From Competibacteraceae bacterium UBA2788 (lineage in GTDB: Bacteria; Pseudomonadota; Gammaproteobacteria; Competibacterales; Competibacteraceae): a stretch of DNA of 31,171 bases. Under the pieces are notes generated by a model that saw only the letters and a list, made by a program, of their open reading frames with translations, made no database searches and was not told the origin of the DNA. Below, piece by piece: positions 10,993 to 20,966 of this stretch. The translations under genes and the position numbers were made by a program. The stretch's first letter is position 1. Every line of letters begins with the position of its first letter. Location of the stretch: the NCBI GenBank assembly GCA_002352185.1, contig DEHY01000137.1:23462-54632 (forward strand), in the 5' to 3' direction.

Positions 10993-12048
10993 CTAACGCG
11001 CCAACAGCCAGGCCGCAATGGCCGGCGGCACTTCGCGCTGAGAACGGGCGCTGACATAAATGCCGATGTGACCGCCCTTAAACGACAGTTCCGAGTAGTC
11101 CTGGCTGCCGCAAATTTCGGCGAGCGCTTTGGACGCCGCCGGCGGCACCAGATGATCCTGACTGGCATAGACATTTAGCACCGGCATGATGACGTTGCGC
11201 AAGTCCACCCGCTGATCGCCGATGATCACTTCGCCCTTGATCAGCTTGTTCTGCTGAAAGAAATCCTTGGCGAACTGGCGGAATGCCTCGCCCGCCTGAT
11301 CCGGGCTGTCATAAATCCATTTCTCCATCCGCAGAAAATTCTTTAGTACCTGGGCATCGTCGAGAATGTCCATCACATCAACATATTTCTGTCCGGCCAA
11401 GCGGAATGGACTCAGTGATACGAAAGCGAAATTCAGCATTTGACCGGGCAGATTGCCGAGGGTGTCCACCAGCAAATCAACGTCCACATACCGGATCAGG
11501 TGAGTCAGCACATTGTCCGGGGTGTGAAAATCCACCGGCGTGACCATCGTGATCAGATTGCGAATCTTCTCCGGGTAGAGCGCCGCGAAGCACAGGCTCA
11601 ACGCGCCGCCCTGGCACACGCCCAGCAGGTTGATCGCGTCCAGGCCATGCCGTTCGCGCAGATAGTCCACGCAATGATGGATATAGCGTTGAATATAATC
11701 CGCCAAATTCAGGCGACGATCATTCGCATCGGGATAGCCCCAGTCAATCAGGTAAATGTCCAGTCCGGCGTCCAGCAACCCCCGGATCATGGAACGATCT
11801 TCCTGCAAATCCATCATGTAGGGGCGATTGACCAGCGCATAGACAATCAGCAGGGGTACGGGATGCGGTTGCTCCACGCGGGGCTGGTAGCGATAGAGGG
11901 TCAGCTTGTCTTCCTGATAAACCGGATCGCGGGGTGACACCCCGGTCTCGATTTCACCCAAATCGCGCAGAGTTTTGGCGCCCTGGGTCAGCTTGGCGTG
12001 GAAATGTTGAAGCTCCTCGGTAATCCGTTCGGGCGTCAGGCCGATCAT
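10993..12048 (-). CDS. phaC: class III polyhydroxyalkanoate synthase catalytic subunit
   Basis: Polymerises (R)-3-hydroxyacyl-CoA into PHA granules together with PhaE. The 351 residues fit class III PhaC, which is about 350-360 long; class I and II enzymes are near 560-600. The ATG at 12048 is chosen because it overlaps the phaE stop in ATGA; a longer frame to 12075 lies inside phaE. This is an alpha/beta hydrolase fold with the lipase-like box GVCQGG carrying nucleophile C145. The other catalytic residues are D298 (ASQDHLVPP) and H327 (GGHIGIY). DWGYPD near 102-107 is a typical PHA-synthase segment. Substrates are usually short-chain (C4-C5) monomers for this class. No phaA, phaB or phasin gene lies in the window. 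Confidence 0.97.
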   Translation of the reverse strand: MIGLTPERITEELQHFHAKLTQGAKTLRDLGEIETGVSPRDPVYQEDKLTLYRYQPRVEQPHPVPLLIVYALVNRPYMMDLQEDRSMIRGLLDAGLDIYLIDWGYPDANDRRLNLADYIQRYIHHCVDYLRERHGLDAINLLGVCQGGALSLCFAALYPEKIRNLITMVTPVDFHTPDNVLTHLIRYVDVDLLVDTLGNLPGQMLNFAFVSLSPFRLAGQKYVDVMDILDDAQVLKNFLRMEKWIYDSPDQAGEAFRQFAKDFFQQNKLIKGEVIIGDQRVDLRNVIMPVLNVYASQDHLVPPAASKALAEICGSQDYSELSFKGGHIGIYVSARSQREVPPAIAAWLLAR

Positions 12049-12644
12049 GGTTTGGTTTCTCCAGCGGGATGACAACGCAGCAGGGTATTGAGCAGACGCC
12101 CGCTGAACTCGCCGTATTCAGCGCTCCGCAGCATGCGCCCGTAGGTTTCCTCGTTGCATTCCACCCACAGGTTGTACAGGGCGCGCAGGCTTGCCACGGT
12201 CGCGCCCGTGGCTTGCGCAGTCAGCCGCTGTTCCATCAGATCCAGCGCATCCTTGGCGGCTTGCCGCAACAGGCCGAGGTACTGGGTTTGCGCACGCTGA
12301 TACGCCTGCCAGGCCTCGGCGTTAGAGCCGGCCAGTGACGCAATGGACGCGGGAAAGCCGAGTGAAGCAATGGCTTGCTGCCAGGTGTCCAGGGTTACGG
12401 TCCACAGTTGAGCCAGTTCGGGATGGCTGCCCGGATCGTCAGTGGCCTGAGCCAGTGCGATCTTGATGGCGTCGAAATACTGGCGCAGGGCCGTGTTCCA
12501 GTCGCCCTCCTGTTCGAGGGTTTCATGGAAGCGCACGCCGAGCGGCTGCAATTGTTCGCCAAAAGCTAAATAGGTGCGCGCTTGTTTGAGCAGCAGTTCA
12601 ACATTGAAGCCGCTCGGATCGGGTGGGTCGGTTCGTTCGGCCAT
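12045..12644 (-). CDS. phaE: class III PHA synthase subunit PhaE, short form
   Basis: PhaE is the non-catalytic partner that activates class III PhaC. At 199 residues it is much shorter than the PhaE of Allochromatium vinosum, about 357 residues as I recall. The conserved C-terminal part is present: the LYNLWVECNEETYGRMLRS segment followed by EYGEFSGRLLNTLL. Helices rich in Gln, Trp and Ala fill residues 20-130. The usual PhaE is longer on the N-terminal or central side, so this is a compact variant rather than a truncated 3' end. No frameshift is visible. The stop overlaps the phaC start (ATGA), which should enforce balanced expression. The start ATG at 12644 lacks a strong Shine-Dalgarno sequence. 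Confidence 0.88.
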   Translation of the reverse strand: MAERTDPPDPSGFNVELLLKQARTYLAFGEQLQPLGVRFHETLEQEGDWNTALRQYFDAIKIALAQATDDPGSHPELAQLWTVTLDTWQQAIASLGFPASIASLAGSNAEAWQAYQRAQTQYLGLLRQAAKDALDLMEQRLTAQATGATVASLRALYNLWVECNEETYGRMLRSAEYGEFSGRLLNTLLRCHPAGETKP

Positions 12645-12692
12645 GGCTGAGGTGATCGGGTGGATTGAGCGGGAGTTTTATGATGGTATTTC

Positions 12693-12721
12693 AGTATAGC
12701 GAGTTCAGCCGATTTCACCGC
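12693..12721 (-). promoter_or_regulatory. promoter-like site upstream of phaE-phaC
   Basis: On the minus strand TATACT (12698-12693) is a five-of-six match to a -10 element, about 50 bases before the phaE ATG. The -35 region near 12716-12721 (GGTGAA-like) is poor, so activation or an alternative sigma factor is possible. The M48 gene ends at 12755 just upstream on the same strand. Confidence 0.35.
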
Positions 12722-12754
12722 CTTGCTGGAAGGCGCAGCGATCACCGTGTTTAC

Positions 12755-14236
12755 TCAAGGCGAATCGCGCTTGGAAACCGGCAGATTCTGGGCAATGGCT
12801 TCAGCTTTGAGCTGCTTGAGCCGGGCGCGTAGCTGCGCTTCCTGATTCGGGGAAAGGCCGGGATTGCGGATCCCGAGTTCCAGTTGCTCAATGGCGGGCA
12901 GCAATTCACCGTTCAGGTAGTGATATTCGGCCATGGTGGAGTGGGTTGCCGCCATGTCGCCGGATCGCTGCGCCGCCTGGGCATAAGTGGCGTAGAGCAG
13001 CGGGTCGTTGGGCCGACGGCGCAAATGCGGTTGCAACAGCCGCATCGCCAGCTTCGGATCGCCCTGGGTGGCGAGGGCGCGACCGTAGGACATCGCCAGG
13101 GTGAAGTCATCGGGATATAACTGGCGCGCTTCCTCGAACAGCCGCGAGGCTTGGGTCCGATCCGCCCGCGCCAATGCCAGTTCCGCCGCTTCGATGCGAA
13201 AGGCCAGCCGGTCGGCATCGTTCTTGAGCAGACGGGCAATTTGCTGCTGGGCGTCGTCGTAACGGCCCGCCTGACGGAGCGCCAGCGCATAGGCGTAGCG
13301 TTCAGCGGTTTCGCTGGCGTAGCCACCCTTGGCGAGGGTGGTTTCAAGATCGCGGATCAGGGCGTTGTTATCGTCGGTCACTAGCACGTGCGCCCGCGCC
13401 TTGGCCAGATCGTAGGCCTTGCGGTCGCGGAGTGGGGTGGCGCGCCGCAGCGGCGGACTCTCGATCCGATCCTGAGTATCGGCGGCACGGCTCTCCGGGC
13501 GGGGGTGGGTGAGCAGCATTTCTGGAACCTGGTTGCGCGCCTCGCCGTGCGACAGGCGTTCCAGCTTGGTGAAGAAATCGCTCATGCCTTTGGGATCGAA
13601 GCCGGCCTTGGCCAGAAGCTGCATCCCAAAACGGTCGGCTTCCTGCTCGTTGGCGCGGGTGAAACTGATCTGATGCTGGGCGGTGGCCGCCATGGTGCCG
13701 ACCAGCGCAGCCTGGCCGGCCTGCTTGCTGGCGGCTGCCAGCGCCGCGCCTGCGATCATGGCCGCCGCCATTGGTAACGTCAGCCGCTTCATATCGGCGA
13801 TGGCGCGGACGATGTGCCGTTGCGAGACATGGGCGATTTCGTGGGCCATGACTCCGGCCAGTTCATCCTCGCGCTGGGTGAACAGCAGCAAACCGGCATT
13901 GATGCCAATGAAGTTTTGCGGCAAGGCAAAGGCGTTGACGCCGGAATCGCGGACCATGAAGAAGGTGAACGGCACCCCGTTCTGGTCGGCGTAAGTCACG
14001 ATGGTCTGGCCGATGGAGTTGAGATATTCATTCAGTTGCACATCGTCCATCACCGCGCCGCGCCCGCGCAGCCATTGCATGATTTCCAGCCCCATCTTCT
14101 GTTCCTCGTCCGGGCCGAAGTAAACCTGGGAGGGATCGCCGATGTCCGGCAGGCGAATGGATTGCGCGGCGGGCTGGATGGCGGGGGCCATGCCGATGAG
14201 CAGGCTCAGGCTCAGGGAAAGCAGACGACGGGACAT
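12755..14236 (-). CDS. periplasmic M48-family metalloprotease with TPR repeats, BepA/YfgC-like
   Basis: A 493-residue protein from the ATG at 14236. A longer frame to 14347 would place a signal peptide internally, so it is rejected. Residues 1-25 form a Sec signal peptide (MSRRLLSLSLSLLIGMAPA, then AQS). The M48 zinc protease domain spans about 45-260: HEIAH with H132/E133/H136 in VMAHEIAHVSQRH, and the downstream NEQEADRFGMQLL supplying the third ligand. Residues about 300-485 are tetratricopeptide-like helices (ERYAYALALRQAGRYDDA, LAMSYGRALATQGDPKLA). In E. coli, BepA (YfgC) works with the BAM complex, assembling or degrading LptD and other outer-membrane proteins; the same domain order supports that role here. 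A 25-base dyad lies 36 bases upstream of the start. Orthology to BepA rather than another M48/TPR protein is probable but unproven. Confidence 0.92.
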   Translation of the reverse strand: MSRRLLSLSLSLLIGMAPAIQPAAQSIRLPDIGDPSQVYFGPDEEQKMGLEIMQWLRGRGAVMDDVQLNEYLNSIGQTIVTYADQNGVPFTFFMVRDSGVNAFALPQNFIGINAGLLLFTQREDELAGVMAHEIAHVSQRHIVRAIADMKRLTLPMAAAMIAGAALAAASKQAGQAALVGTMAATAQHQISFTRANEQEADRFGMQLLAKAGFDPKGMSDFFTKLERLSHGEARNQVPEMLLTHPRPESRAADTQDRIESPPLRRATPLRDRKAYDLAKARAHVLVTDDNNALIRDLETTLAKGGYASETAERYAYALALRQAGRYDDAQQQIARLLKNDADRLAFRIEAAELALARADRTQASRLFEEARQLYPDDFTLAMSYGRALATQGDPKLAMRLLQPHLRRRPNDPLLYATYAQAAQRSGDMAATHSTMAEYHYLNGELLPAIEQLELGIRNPGLSPNQEAQLRARLKQLKAEAIAQNLPVSKRDSP

Positions 14237-14271
14237 GGGATTTTCAGCCGGGAAAAGGATGCTGATAAGAC

Positions 14272-14296
14272 TTTGGAACACGCGGCGCGTTCCAAA
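14272..14296. promoter_or_regulatory. 25-base near-perfect dyad between the HD-GYP and M48 genes
   Basis: TTTGGAAC and GTTCCAAA arms flank a CGC/GCG core, symmetric about base 14284, with a single mismatched pair (14280/14288). It lies 87 bases after the HD-GYP stop and 36 bases before the M48 start, both on the minus strand. No T run follows on either strand, so a protein-binding operator is as likely as a terminator. The rest of 14237-14382 shows nothing I can name. Confidence 0.4.
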
Positions 14297-14382
14297 ACGA
14301 CTACAGGGATTTCCAGCGCGGCGCCGCCACGGTTCGCTTCCGGTCATGCGCGCTGGACAAGGTCGGGATGGACAGGCCCTGC

Positions 14383-15519
14383 TTACGGAACCGCTGGGTG
14401 GTAGGGTTCGGACAGGGTCGCTTTTTCTTCCTCAAAATCAACGAAGCGCAGAGCGATTTGGCGGAAGTCCTCCTGAATGTCCATGAAGGCGTCCACCATC
14501 GCCGGATCGAAGTGGCGACCTTTACCCTGAAGAATCATCTCTACTGCCTGCTGATGAGTGAAAGGCGGCTTGTAGACGCGCCTGCTAATCAAGGCGTCGT
14601 AAACATCAGCCAGCGCCATCAGTCGCCCGGATACCGGAATCTCTTCGCCTTTGAGGCCCTCGGGATAGCCGGAACCGTCCCATTTCTCCTGATGGGAATA
14701 GGCAATCTCCATGGCGAAACGCAGAAAGGATTGTCCCCCCAGTTTTCTGACGGCGCTCCTGAGGGCGTCGCGCCCGTAAACCGGGTGCTTTTTCATCTCC
14801 TTGAATTCTTCAGCGGTCAGCTTGCCGGGTTTGAGCAGGATGTGATCGGGGATGCCCACTTTGCCAATGTCGTGCAGCGGCGCAGACAGGTAGAGCAGAT
14901 CGATGACTGCGGCGGTCAGAATATCCTTGAAGCGGGGATTGGATTGCAGGCGCATAGCCAGAATTCGCACATAATTTTTGGTGCGCTGGATGTGTCCGCC
15001 GGTTTCCGGATCGCGATGTTCCGCCAGCGCGGCCATGCTCTCAATAGTCACTTCCTGAGTCAAAGTCAGTTCCCGGGTGCGTTCGCGGACCTTGATTTCC
15101 AGAATTTCGTTCTGCCGGGCCAGCGCCTGTCTGGCTTTTTGCAGCGCGAGGTGGGTCTTGACCCGCGCCCTGACTTCGATCACTTCAAACGGCTTGGTGA
15201 TGTAGTCCACCGCGCCAAGTTCAAAGCCACGGGTCTTGTTCTCGATCTCGCTCATGGCGGTGATGAACATGATGGGAATGTGGCGCAAGGCGGAGTCGGC
15301 CTTGAGCCGGCGGCAAACCTCATAACCGTCCATCCCCGGCATCATGATGTCCAGCAGGATCAGATCCGGCGGCGATTCCTGTGCAATTTCCAGCGCTGAA
15401 GGTCCGTCCATGGCCACGGCGATATCGCTGGTAATACTGGACAGGGCTTCCACCAGGATCTCGATGTTGATCGCAGTGTCGTCAACAACCAGCAGAGTGC
15501 ATTCGGTGAGATCGTTCAA
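14383..15519 (-). CDS. RpfG-type response regulator, REC + HD-GYP cyclic-di-GMP phosphodiesterase
   Basis: A 378-residue protein. The receiver domain (7-122) has acidic D13/D14, phospho-acceptor D57 (LLDIMMPGMDG) and K109 (ITKPFE). A coiled-coil linker (130-160) leads to an HD-GYP domain (160-350). That domain carries ETGGHIQRT at 172-180, the HD pair H216/D217 in HDIGKVGIPD, and HQEKWDGSGYPEGLKG with the GYP signature at 284-286. All main metal and signature residues are present, so active hydrolysis of cyclic-di-GMP is expected. The start is TTG at 15519, which overlaps the upstream kinase stop as TTGA; no other upstream start is possible within the intact domain. It is therefore translationally coupled to the 1588-residue kinase, which is the probable phosphodonor. 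Confidence 0.96.
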   Translation of the reverse strand: MNDLTECTLLVVDDTAINIEILVEALSSITSDIAVAMDGPSALEIAQESPPDLILLDIMMPGMDGYEVCRRLKADSALRHIPIMFITAMSEIENKTRGFELGAVDYITKPFEVIEVRARVKTHLALQKARQALARQNEILEIKVRERTRELTLTQEVTIESMAALAEHRDPETGGHIQRTKNYVRILAMRLQSNPRFKDILTAAVIDLLYLSAPLHDIGKVGIPDHILLKPGKLTAEEFKEMKKHPVYGRDALRSAVRKLGGQSFLRFAMEIAYSHQEKWDGSGYPEGLKGEEIPVSGRLMALADVYDALISRRVYKPPFTHQQAVEMILQGKGRHFDPAMVDAFMDIQEDFRQIALRFVDFEEEKATLSEPYHPAVP

Positions 15520-18500
15520 TCGTGGCTGTCTCCAGATGAAAGTTGTCGCCGCAAGGATTCAAGCAGGATGAGGGATTCGGGAAACTGGTATTGACGGGCT
15601 TTCAGGGCCAGTTGACTCACATCTTCCTGCAAAGCCGCCGGCCAGGATAGCGCTTGAAGAGACTGAAGGGCTTCTGCGCACTTTTTCGGCTTGCGCGCCT
15701 TGAGATGTGGCTCCAGCCCATCCAATGCCGCCAGCAGAGCGGCAAATGGCGCCGGGTGATCGGGGGGTTGGGTCTTCGCGGCGGATATTGGCTCCCGGTT
15801 CAGATTGGGCCGCTCCCGCAGGCGTCGCGCCAGATCGCCCATTTGCTGCTCAAAGTCGGCCAGCATGTTCCTGATCTGTAAATTCTGCGGTTGATTAAGA
15901 GCTTTTTCCATGGCTTGGGCGACGGTTTCCACTCCAGTGGCGCCAAGGTTGCCGGCAATGCCCTTTACATTGTGGATAAGGCGTTTGGCCAGGCTCAGAT
16001 CGTGATGGTCCAAGGCCTGGCGGATGGCGGTCGCGGCCTCGGCCTGGGTCTCCACGAACCGATCCAGCAGGTTCCAGTACAGACTCTGATCGCCCGCAAT
16101 CCGCCGCAGGCCCAAAGGAATGTCCAGACCGGGAATTTCCGCTGAAGAGTTCCTGACGCTGGCCAAGGCGCGCTGTTCTGATATAGGCAACCTTATCGTT
16201 TCGGTCGGATGGGCTGGACGCCACCGCGACACGACCTGGAGCAGTGTCTCCGGGTGGATTGGTTTGCCGACATGGTCGTTCATGCCGGCGTCCAGGCAAC
16301 GCTCGCGGGCGCCGGCTTCGGTATGGCCGGTCATGGCGATAATGGGAAGATTGGGGTCCGGCGCCCCGGTTTGGCCGGCGCGGATGCGCCGGGTCGTTTC
16401 AAGCCCGTCCATTTCCGGCATCTCCACATCCATCAGGATGAGATCGTAGGGCAGCGTCTCCAAGGCCTGGATCGCCTCCTGTCCATTGCTCACCGCATCA
16501 ACGTGGTATCCCGGTTTCTCCAATATCTTCAAGGCCACCTGCTGATTGATGAAGTTGTCCTCGGCCAGCAGGATGCGGAATTGACGGCAGTGGGCTTCGC
16601 TCAGGGTATGGCGAGTCACCAGATCAGTTCGAGCCATCGGGTCAGCGGCGCTTCTGCCCAGCACCGTACTCAGGCAGTCATGAAGTTGAGTTTGAGTGAC
16701 CGGTTTGGTCAGGTAAGCGGCGAAACCGATAGCGGCAAGCCGTCTGGCGTCGCCACGATTGCCCAGCGAGGTCATCATCACCAGAATCGTGTCGCGCAGA
16801 TCGGGATCGGCCTTGATAGCCCGGCCCAAGGCTTCTCCATCCATGTCGGCCATCTGCATGTCGGTCACCACAATGCGGAAGGGATCGCCCGCCGCCTGCG
16901 CCGCACGCAGCAGAGCCAGCGCTTTCACGGCGCTCTCGGTCTCTGCATGGCGGACGCCATGCGACGCCAGTTGCTCGGCTACGACCAGGCGGTTGGTCGC
17001 CTTGTCGTCCACCGCCAGCACCCGGATGCTGTGAAGGTTGATGATCGGCGGTTTCTCATGGCGCTTATGCAGGGCTTGCTTGTCGAAGACAGCGGTAATC
17101 CAGAACGTCGAACCTTGACCTTCGGCACTGCTCACGCCGATTTCTCCCCCCATCTTTTCAGCCAGCCGCTTGCAAATGACCAGCCCCAGCCCTACGCCGC
17201 CGAACTGGCGCGTGGTCGAGGCGTCTATCGGTTGGAATGCTTTGAACAGAAGGTCAATTTTGTCCTTGGTAATGCCAATGCCGGTGTCGCGCACTTCAAA
17301 TCGCGCTTTGAAGCGCTGGTTGGTTTCCGATAGCCGCGTGACTTCCATTGTGATCTTGCCTTGGGTGGTGAACTTGATGGCGTTACCGGCCAGATGCACC
17401 AGTATCTGGCGCAGCCGGCCCGGATCGCCGCGCAGATAAGGGTGGACATTGGAGGCCACGCGGCAGATAAACTCAAGATTCTTCTCATGCGCACGCGGGG
17501 CCAGCATCTCCATCGTAGCCTCCAGCATCACGCGCAGATCGAAATCCAGCACTTCCAGTTCCAGCTTATCCGCCTCGATCCTGGAGAAATCCAGGATGTC
17601 GCTGATCAGACTCAGCAGATCTTCACTGCTCGAGCGGATAATATCGGCGTAGCGGCGCTGGATCTCGGACAGCGTAGTATCCAGCAACAGTCCGGTCATG
17701 CCGATGATGCCATTCATCGGGGTGCGGATTTCATGGCTGACAGTCGCCAGAAACTGGCTCTTGGCGATATTGGCGGATTCCGCCGCCTGTTTCGCCTGGA
17801 GCAGTTCCAGTTCGACCTGCTTGCGCTCGCTAATATCTTCCTTAATCGCCATGAAACGAACAATTTGCCCTTGATTGTCGCGAATGGGAGAAATGGAAGC
17901 GATCTCCCAGTATGTGTCACCATTTTTTTTCTTATTGCAAAACTCGCCGTGCCAGTCATGCCCAGATATAATCGTTTCCCACATGTCCTTATACAGTTCA
18001 GTCGGCTGGTTTCCCGATTTAAGCACCCGGGGATTCTGGCCCAGCACCTCTTCCATGGTATAGCCGGTAACTTCCAGAAATTTGGGATTGACATACTCGA
18101 TGGCGCCGGTCAGGTTGGTAATGGCGATGGACACCGGGCTTTGCTCGACTGCGTGCGATAGTATCCGAATGCGCCGTTCCGCCTGCTTGCGTTCGGTAAT
18201 ATCGCGGATGGTGGCGACGACTTTGTTAAGCTGTCTTTTTGCGTCGTATTGAATTTTTGCCGAAACCGCGCAGTAGAGCGCAGAACCATCGCAGTTTTTA
18301 TAGTTCACCTCCCAATCCTTGATGCTGCCGTGTTTCTGCAAATCCAGCAGCATTCTTGCTCTTTCCTCGGCATCCATAAAGAAATCCGTGATCGTTCTTC
18401 CGATGAAGTCCTCTCTCCGGTACTGGCCTCGAGTCAATTCTTCGATTTTTGGACTGATTTCCAGGACTGTTCCTGTTACCGCCGTTTCGATATAAATATC

Positions 18501-20282
18501 CTGAAGATTGTCATAGATGTTGCGATACTTCTCCTCGCTCTCCTGCAACGCCGCTGTCCGCTCCAATAACAACCGCCTGAACGCCACCCTTCGCGTCCGT
18601 ATAAATCCAGTAAATACCGTAAACACTGCCGTGAGAATCAGGCCGGTTATGCCCGCCAGCCAGCCCATCCACAACGGATGCAGAATATGAAACAGAGAAG
18701 AAGGATAAGAGACAATGGCCAAGGTGCGGCCAAAAATGAAGAGAGGGTAAATCTGCTGGGATATGGACGGTTGCGCCACGAGATGATTGCCGGCAAGATT
18801 GGGCGGATAGGTCGCCAGCAGCACCGGTTCCGATTTGGGCTGCAAATCCAGCAACTCCGTGGTGACAAGCGATTTCTCATGCCCATAGCGCCTGAGCGCT
18901 CCATCGAAGATGGCTTGCGGACGCATTATGCCCAGAGCGAAACCACGAAGATTCTGATCCGGGCCGTTGCCGCTTTTGCTATCCCGATCCGGACTGTCAT
19001 CCGCGAACACCGGCTGGATAATCAGCAGATCGTGCGCCTGGTCGGGATCCTCGAACAGGCTGGCCGGATCAGTGGCCGTCACCAGCCCGGTGCGGGCGGC
19101 ATGTTCCAGAGCAGCCCGCCATTGCGGTTCGGAACCCAGATCGAAACCCAGGCGCATGATATTGCTGTCCAGTGGTTCAATGGCGTAGATCGGGTAGTAG
19201 TTGACCCGGCCCGCAGCCGAAATCTTTTCTCCCCGCGCATTCCTTTCCCAAATCGTGAAGATGCCCATGTCTTCATGCTGCACCGCTGCCTCGGCCAACT
19301 GTTTTTGCGCCGCCGGAATCACCGGAACCCAGGCATAAGCCTGGATCGGCACCGTGCTGGCCATCGGCGCGGCGATGGTCGTGAACTTCTGGTGATCAAA
19401 GTGAGGGTTGCTCTCGTGGAAACGGGCCAGCGCGGCGACATCGCTCTGGATGCTGCGGAACATCGCGCTGATCGCGTTCGCCTGAACGCCGGCGTCCTGG
19501 TTGAAGGCATTCCGTTGATCGCGACGATCCGCCTCCAGCGCCAGCATCACGGCGCCGACGGTCAGCGCCAGCCCCCACACGCCGACCCAAGCGGTTTCCA
19601 GATGTTTGAACCGCTCCTGTCCCTCTATGGGAAGCTGATTGCGCCAGCGAATGGTGATCATGCTCGCCAGCAGCAGCGCCAGCAGGATCAACGTGCCGAA
19701 CATGGGCCCCTGGCGAGCAGCATTGACGCGGGCTTGCCATTCATCGGCCTGTATGTCCAGACCCACCACCATCAGTATTTCGCCGTTGCGCGGATCGAGG
19801 ACGGGAGCCAATGCCGAAGCAAAGGTTCCATATTCATCGGTGAGCGGCCCTGAAGTAACCGGCTTTCCGGTGCGAAACACTTCAAAATAAATGGGGCCAG
19901 GCGCCTCATAAATCTTTCCGGGCGGGGAATGCAGGGGATCATGGTCGGCGTAACTCCCTGGCCCGAATCGAATGACTCCATCGCGCAGAGTCATGCTGTA
20001 GATATTGCGTTGCGGGATCATCCGGCCGTAGGCGATCATCTGCTCACGGATGCGCTCGAATGCCGGATTGCCCTGATCCGCTTTGGTAAAGGTGAGCGCC
20101 TTGGCCTGTTCCGGATGGATCGTTTGGGCGATGGCCGCCGCCTGCTGCAACAGGCGTTCGCGCATCTCGGCATCCATCCTGCCAGCGCGCCGCTCGGCAG
20201 CCCATCCGCCCAGTCCAGCCAGCAGTATCAGTGCAGCGATGGCGAGAGTGTGCGCCAGCCATGTCTTGTAGTGCGATTTCAT
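15516..20282 (-). CDS. large membrane hybrid sensor histidine kinase (two sensor regions, 2 PAS, HisKA, HATPase, 2 REC, HPt)
   Basis: A 1588-residue protein. The architecture inferred from the sequence is: TM1 9-28; extracytoplasmic region about 30-192 (includes [20 protein letters not shown]); TM2 194-212; TM3 230-250; a second extracytoplasmic region 255-530 resembling CHASE ([14 protein letters not shown]); TM4 536-561; PAS1 584-698 and PAS2 705-820, each ending in an I(K/R)DITERK- or EDISERK-type motif. Then HisKA with H850 ([11 protein letters not shown]), HATPase_c with DTGIGI and GGVGLGL, REC1 with D1141 ([11 protein letters not shown]), REC2 with D1285 ([11 protein letters not shown]), and an HPt domain with H1437 ([12 protein letters not shown]). 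The last ~100 residues are unassigned. A complete BarA/TorS-like phosphorelay is present in one chain. The coupled HD-GYP regulator is the likely receiver. The PAS-coding part looks less GC-rich than the rest. The ligand is unknown. Confidence 0.96.
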   Translation of the reverse strand: MKSHYKTWLAHTLAIAALILLAGLGGWAAERRAGRMDAEMRERLLQQAAAIAQTIHPEQAKALTFTKADQGNPAFERIREQMIAYGRMIPQRNIYSMTLRDGVIRFGPGSYADHDPLHSPPGKIYEAPGPIYFEVFRTGKPVTSGPLTDEYGTFASALAPVLDPRNGEILMVVGLDIQADEWQARVNAARQGPMFGTLILLALLLASMITIRWRNQLPIEGQERFKHLETAWVGVWGLALTVGAVMLALEADRRDQRNAFNQDAGVQANAISAMFRSIQSDVAALARFHESNPHFDHQKFTTIAAPMASTVPIQAYAWVPVIPAAQKQLAEAAVQHEDMGIFTIWERNARGEKISAAGRVNYYPIYAIEPLDSNIMRLGFDLGSEPQWRAALEHAARTGLVTATDPASLFEDPDQAHDLLIIQPVFADDSPDRDSKSGNGPDQNLRGFALGIMRPQAIFDGALRRYGHEKSLVTTELLDLQPKSEPVLLATYPPNLAGNHLVAQPSISQQIYPLFIFGRTLAIVSYPSSLFHILHPLWMGWLAGITGLILTAVFTVFTGFIRTRRVAFRRLLLERTAALQESEEKYRNIYDNLQDIYIETAVTGTVLEISPKIEELTRGQYRREDFIGRTITDFFMDAEERARMLLDLQKHGSIKDWEVNYKNCDGSALYCAVSAKIQYDAKRQLNKVVATIRDITERKQAERRIRILSHAVEQSPVSIAITNLTGAIEYVNPKFLEVTGYTMEEVLGQNPRVLKSGNQPTELYKDMWETIISGHDWHGEFCNKKKNGDTYWEIASISPIRDNQGQIVRFMAIKEDISERKQVELELLQAKQAAESANIAKSQFLATVSHEIRTPMNGIIGMTGLLLDTTLSEIQRRYADIIRSSSEDLLSLISDILDFSRIEADKLELEVLDFDLRVMLEATMEMLAPRAHEKNLEFICRVASNVHPYLRGDPGRLRQILVHLAGNAIKFTTQGKITMEVTRLSETNQRFKARFEVRDTGIGITKDKIDLLFKAFQPIDASTTRQFGGVGLGLVICKRLAEKMGGEIGVSSAEGQGSTFWITAVFDKQALHKRHEKPPIINLHSIRVLAVDDKATNRLVVAEQLASHGVRHAETESAVKALALLRAAQAAGDPFRIVVTDMQMADMDGEALGRAIKADPDLRDTILVMMTSLGNRGDARRLAAIGFAAYLTKPVTQTQLHDCLSTVLGRSAADPMARTDLVTRHTLSEAHCRQFRILLAEDNFINQQVALKILEKPGYHVDAVSNGQEAIQALETLPYDLILMDVEMPEMDGLETTRRIRAGQTGAPDPNLPIIAMTGHTEAGARERCLDAGMNDHVGKPIHPETLLQVVSRWRPAHPTETIRLPISEQRALASVRNSSAEIPGLDIPLGLRRIAGDQSLYWNLLDRFVETQAEAATAIRQALDHHDLSLAKRLIHNVKGIAGNLGATGVETVAQAMEKALNQPQNLQIRNMLADFEQQMGDLARRLRERPNLNREPISAAKTQPPDHPAPFAALLAALDGLEPHLKARKPKKCAEALQSLQALSWPAALQEDVSQLALKARQYQFPESLILLESLRRQLSSGDSHD

Positions 20283-20439
20283 GAGCTATTTGTATGGGGA
20301 ATTTGCTCCAGGCGGTAGGGCGCGCTGACCGGAGTTTTCGCTTTGCTTGGAAAAGGTCGAATGATAGCGTGGGCTATGTCGTACTCGCACCCATGCAACA
20401 CACCGGACTGAAAAAAATAAGGTTGCAGCACAGAGGCGC
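20283..20439. other. divergent intergenic region between the sensor kinase and DUF192 genes
   Basis: These 157 bases must hold promoters for both directions. I see no pair of elements good enough to name. AGAGG (20432-20436) is a plausible ribosome-binding site for the DUF192 gene, best spaced for the second ATG at 20443. An A-rich tract (AAAAAAATAA, about 20411-20420) lies just upstream. Confidence 0.4.
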
Positions 20440-20880
20440 ATGATGAAACCTTACCGAAGCGTTATTGCATTATCCTTGTGGCTGGCCGGGCTGACGCCCG
20501 GATTCACGCTTAACCCGGATTTGGCTCAGGTCACGGTCGGATCCGCCACCTTTCGCGTCGAAATGGCGCAAACGCCGCAGCAGCGCCAATACGGCCTGAT
20601 GTTTCGTCGGGCGCTGCCGCCCGGACAGGGCATGCTGTTCATCCAGCCCACCGGGCCGGCGGCGTTCTGGATGAAGAACACCTACATTCCGCTGGATTTG
20701 CTGTATTTCGACCCGGATGGCCGGTTGTTGCAAATCGAAGCGGGAGCGCCGCCCTGCACGACGCCGGATTGCCCGATCTACGCCAGCGACACGGCGACGG
20801 TGCGCTACATTCTGGAAATCAATGCCGGTGAAGCGGCGCGGCGCGGGATTAAGCCGGGCGACCGCCTGCGCCTGGAGTGA
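20440..20880 (+). CDS. DUF192 family exported protein
   Basis: A 146-residue protein; ATG codons at 20440 and 20443 are both possible. A hydrophobic N-terminus (about 6-25, VIALSLWLAGLTPGFTL) indicates a signal peptide, so the protein is predicted periplasmic. The DUF192 core (about 33-145) shows the family pattern: MAQTPQQRQYGLMFRR, GMLFI, AFWMKNTYIPLDLLYFD and a C-terminal LEINAGEAARRGIKPGDRL. Two cysteines in PPCTTPDCPIY could form a disulfide. The family's function is not established. It ends 87 bases before the likely start of the debranching-enzyme gene and probably shares its transcript. Confidence 0.9.
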   Translation: MMKPYRSVIALSLWLAGLTPGFTLNPDLAQVTVGSATFRVEMAQTPQQRQYGLMFRRALPPGQGMLFIQPTGPAAFWMKNTYIPLDLLYFDPDGRLLQIEAGAPPCTTPDCPIYASDTATVRYILEINAGEAARRGIKPGDRLRLE

Positions 20881-20966
20881 CAGGCGCCGCGCACAAACGT
20901 CCCGCCTATGAGGATGGGGCCGATTGCGGCAAAATGCCCCGAATTCAGGCCAACCGACAGGTAATC

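Noticed and set aside
14368..15399. Plus-strand open frame opposite the HD-GYP gene
   Set aside because: The minus strand encodes intact receiver and HD-GYP motifs; the plus-strand product has no known motif.
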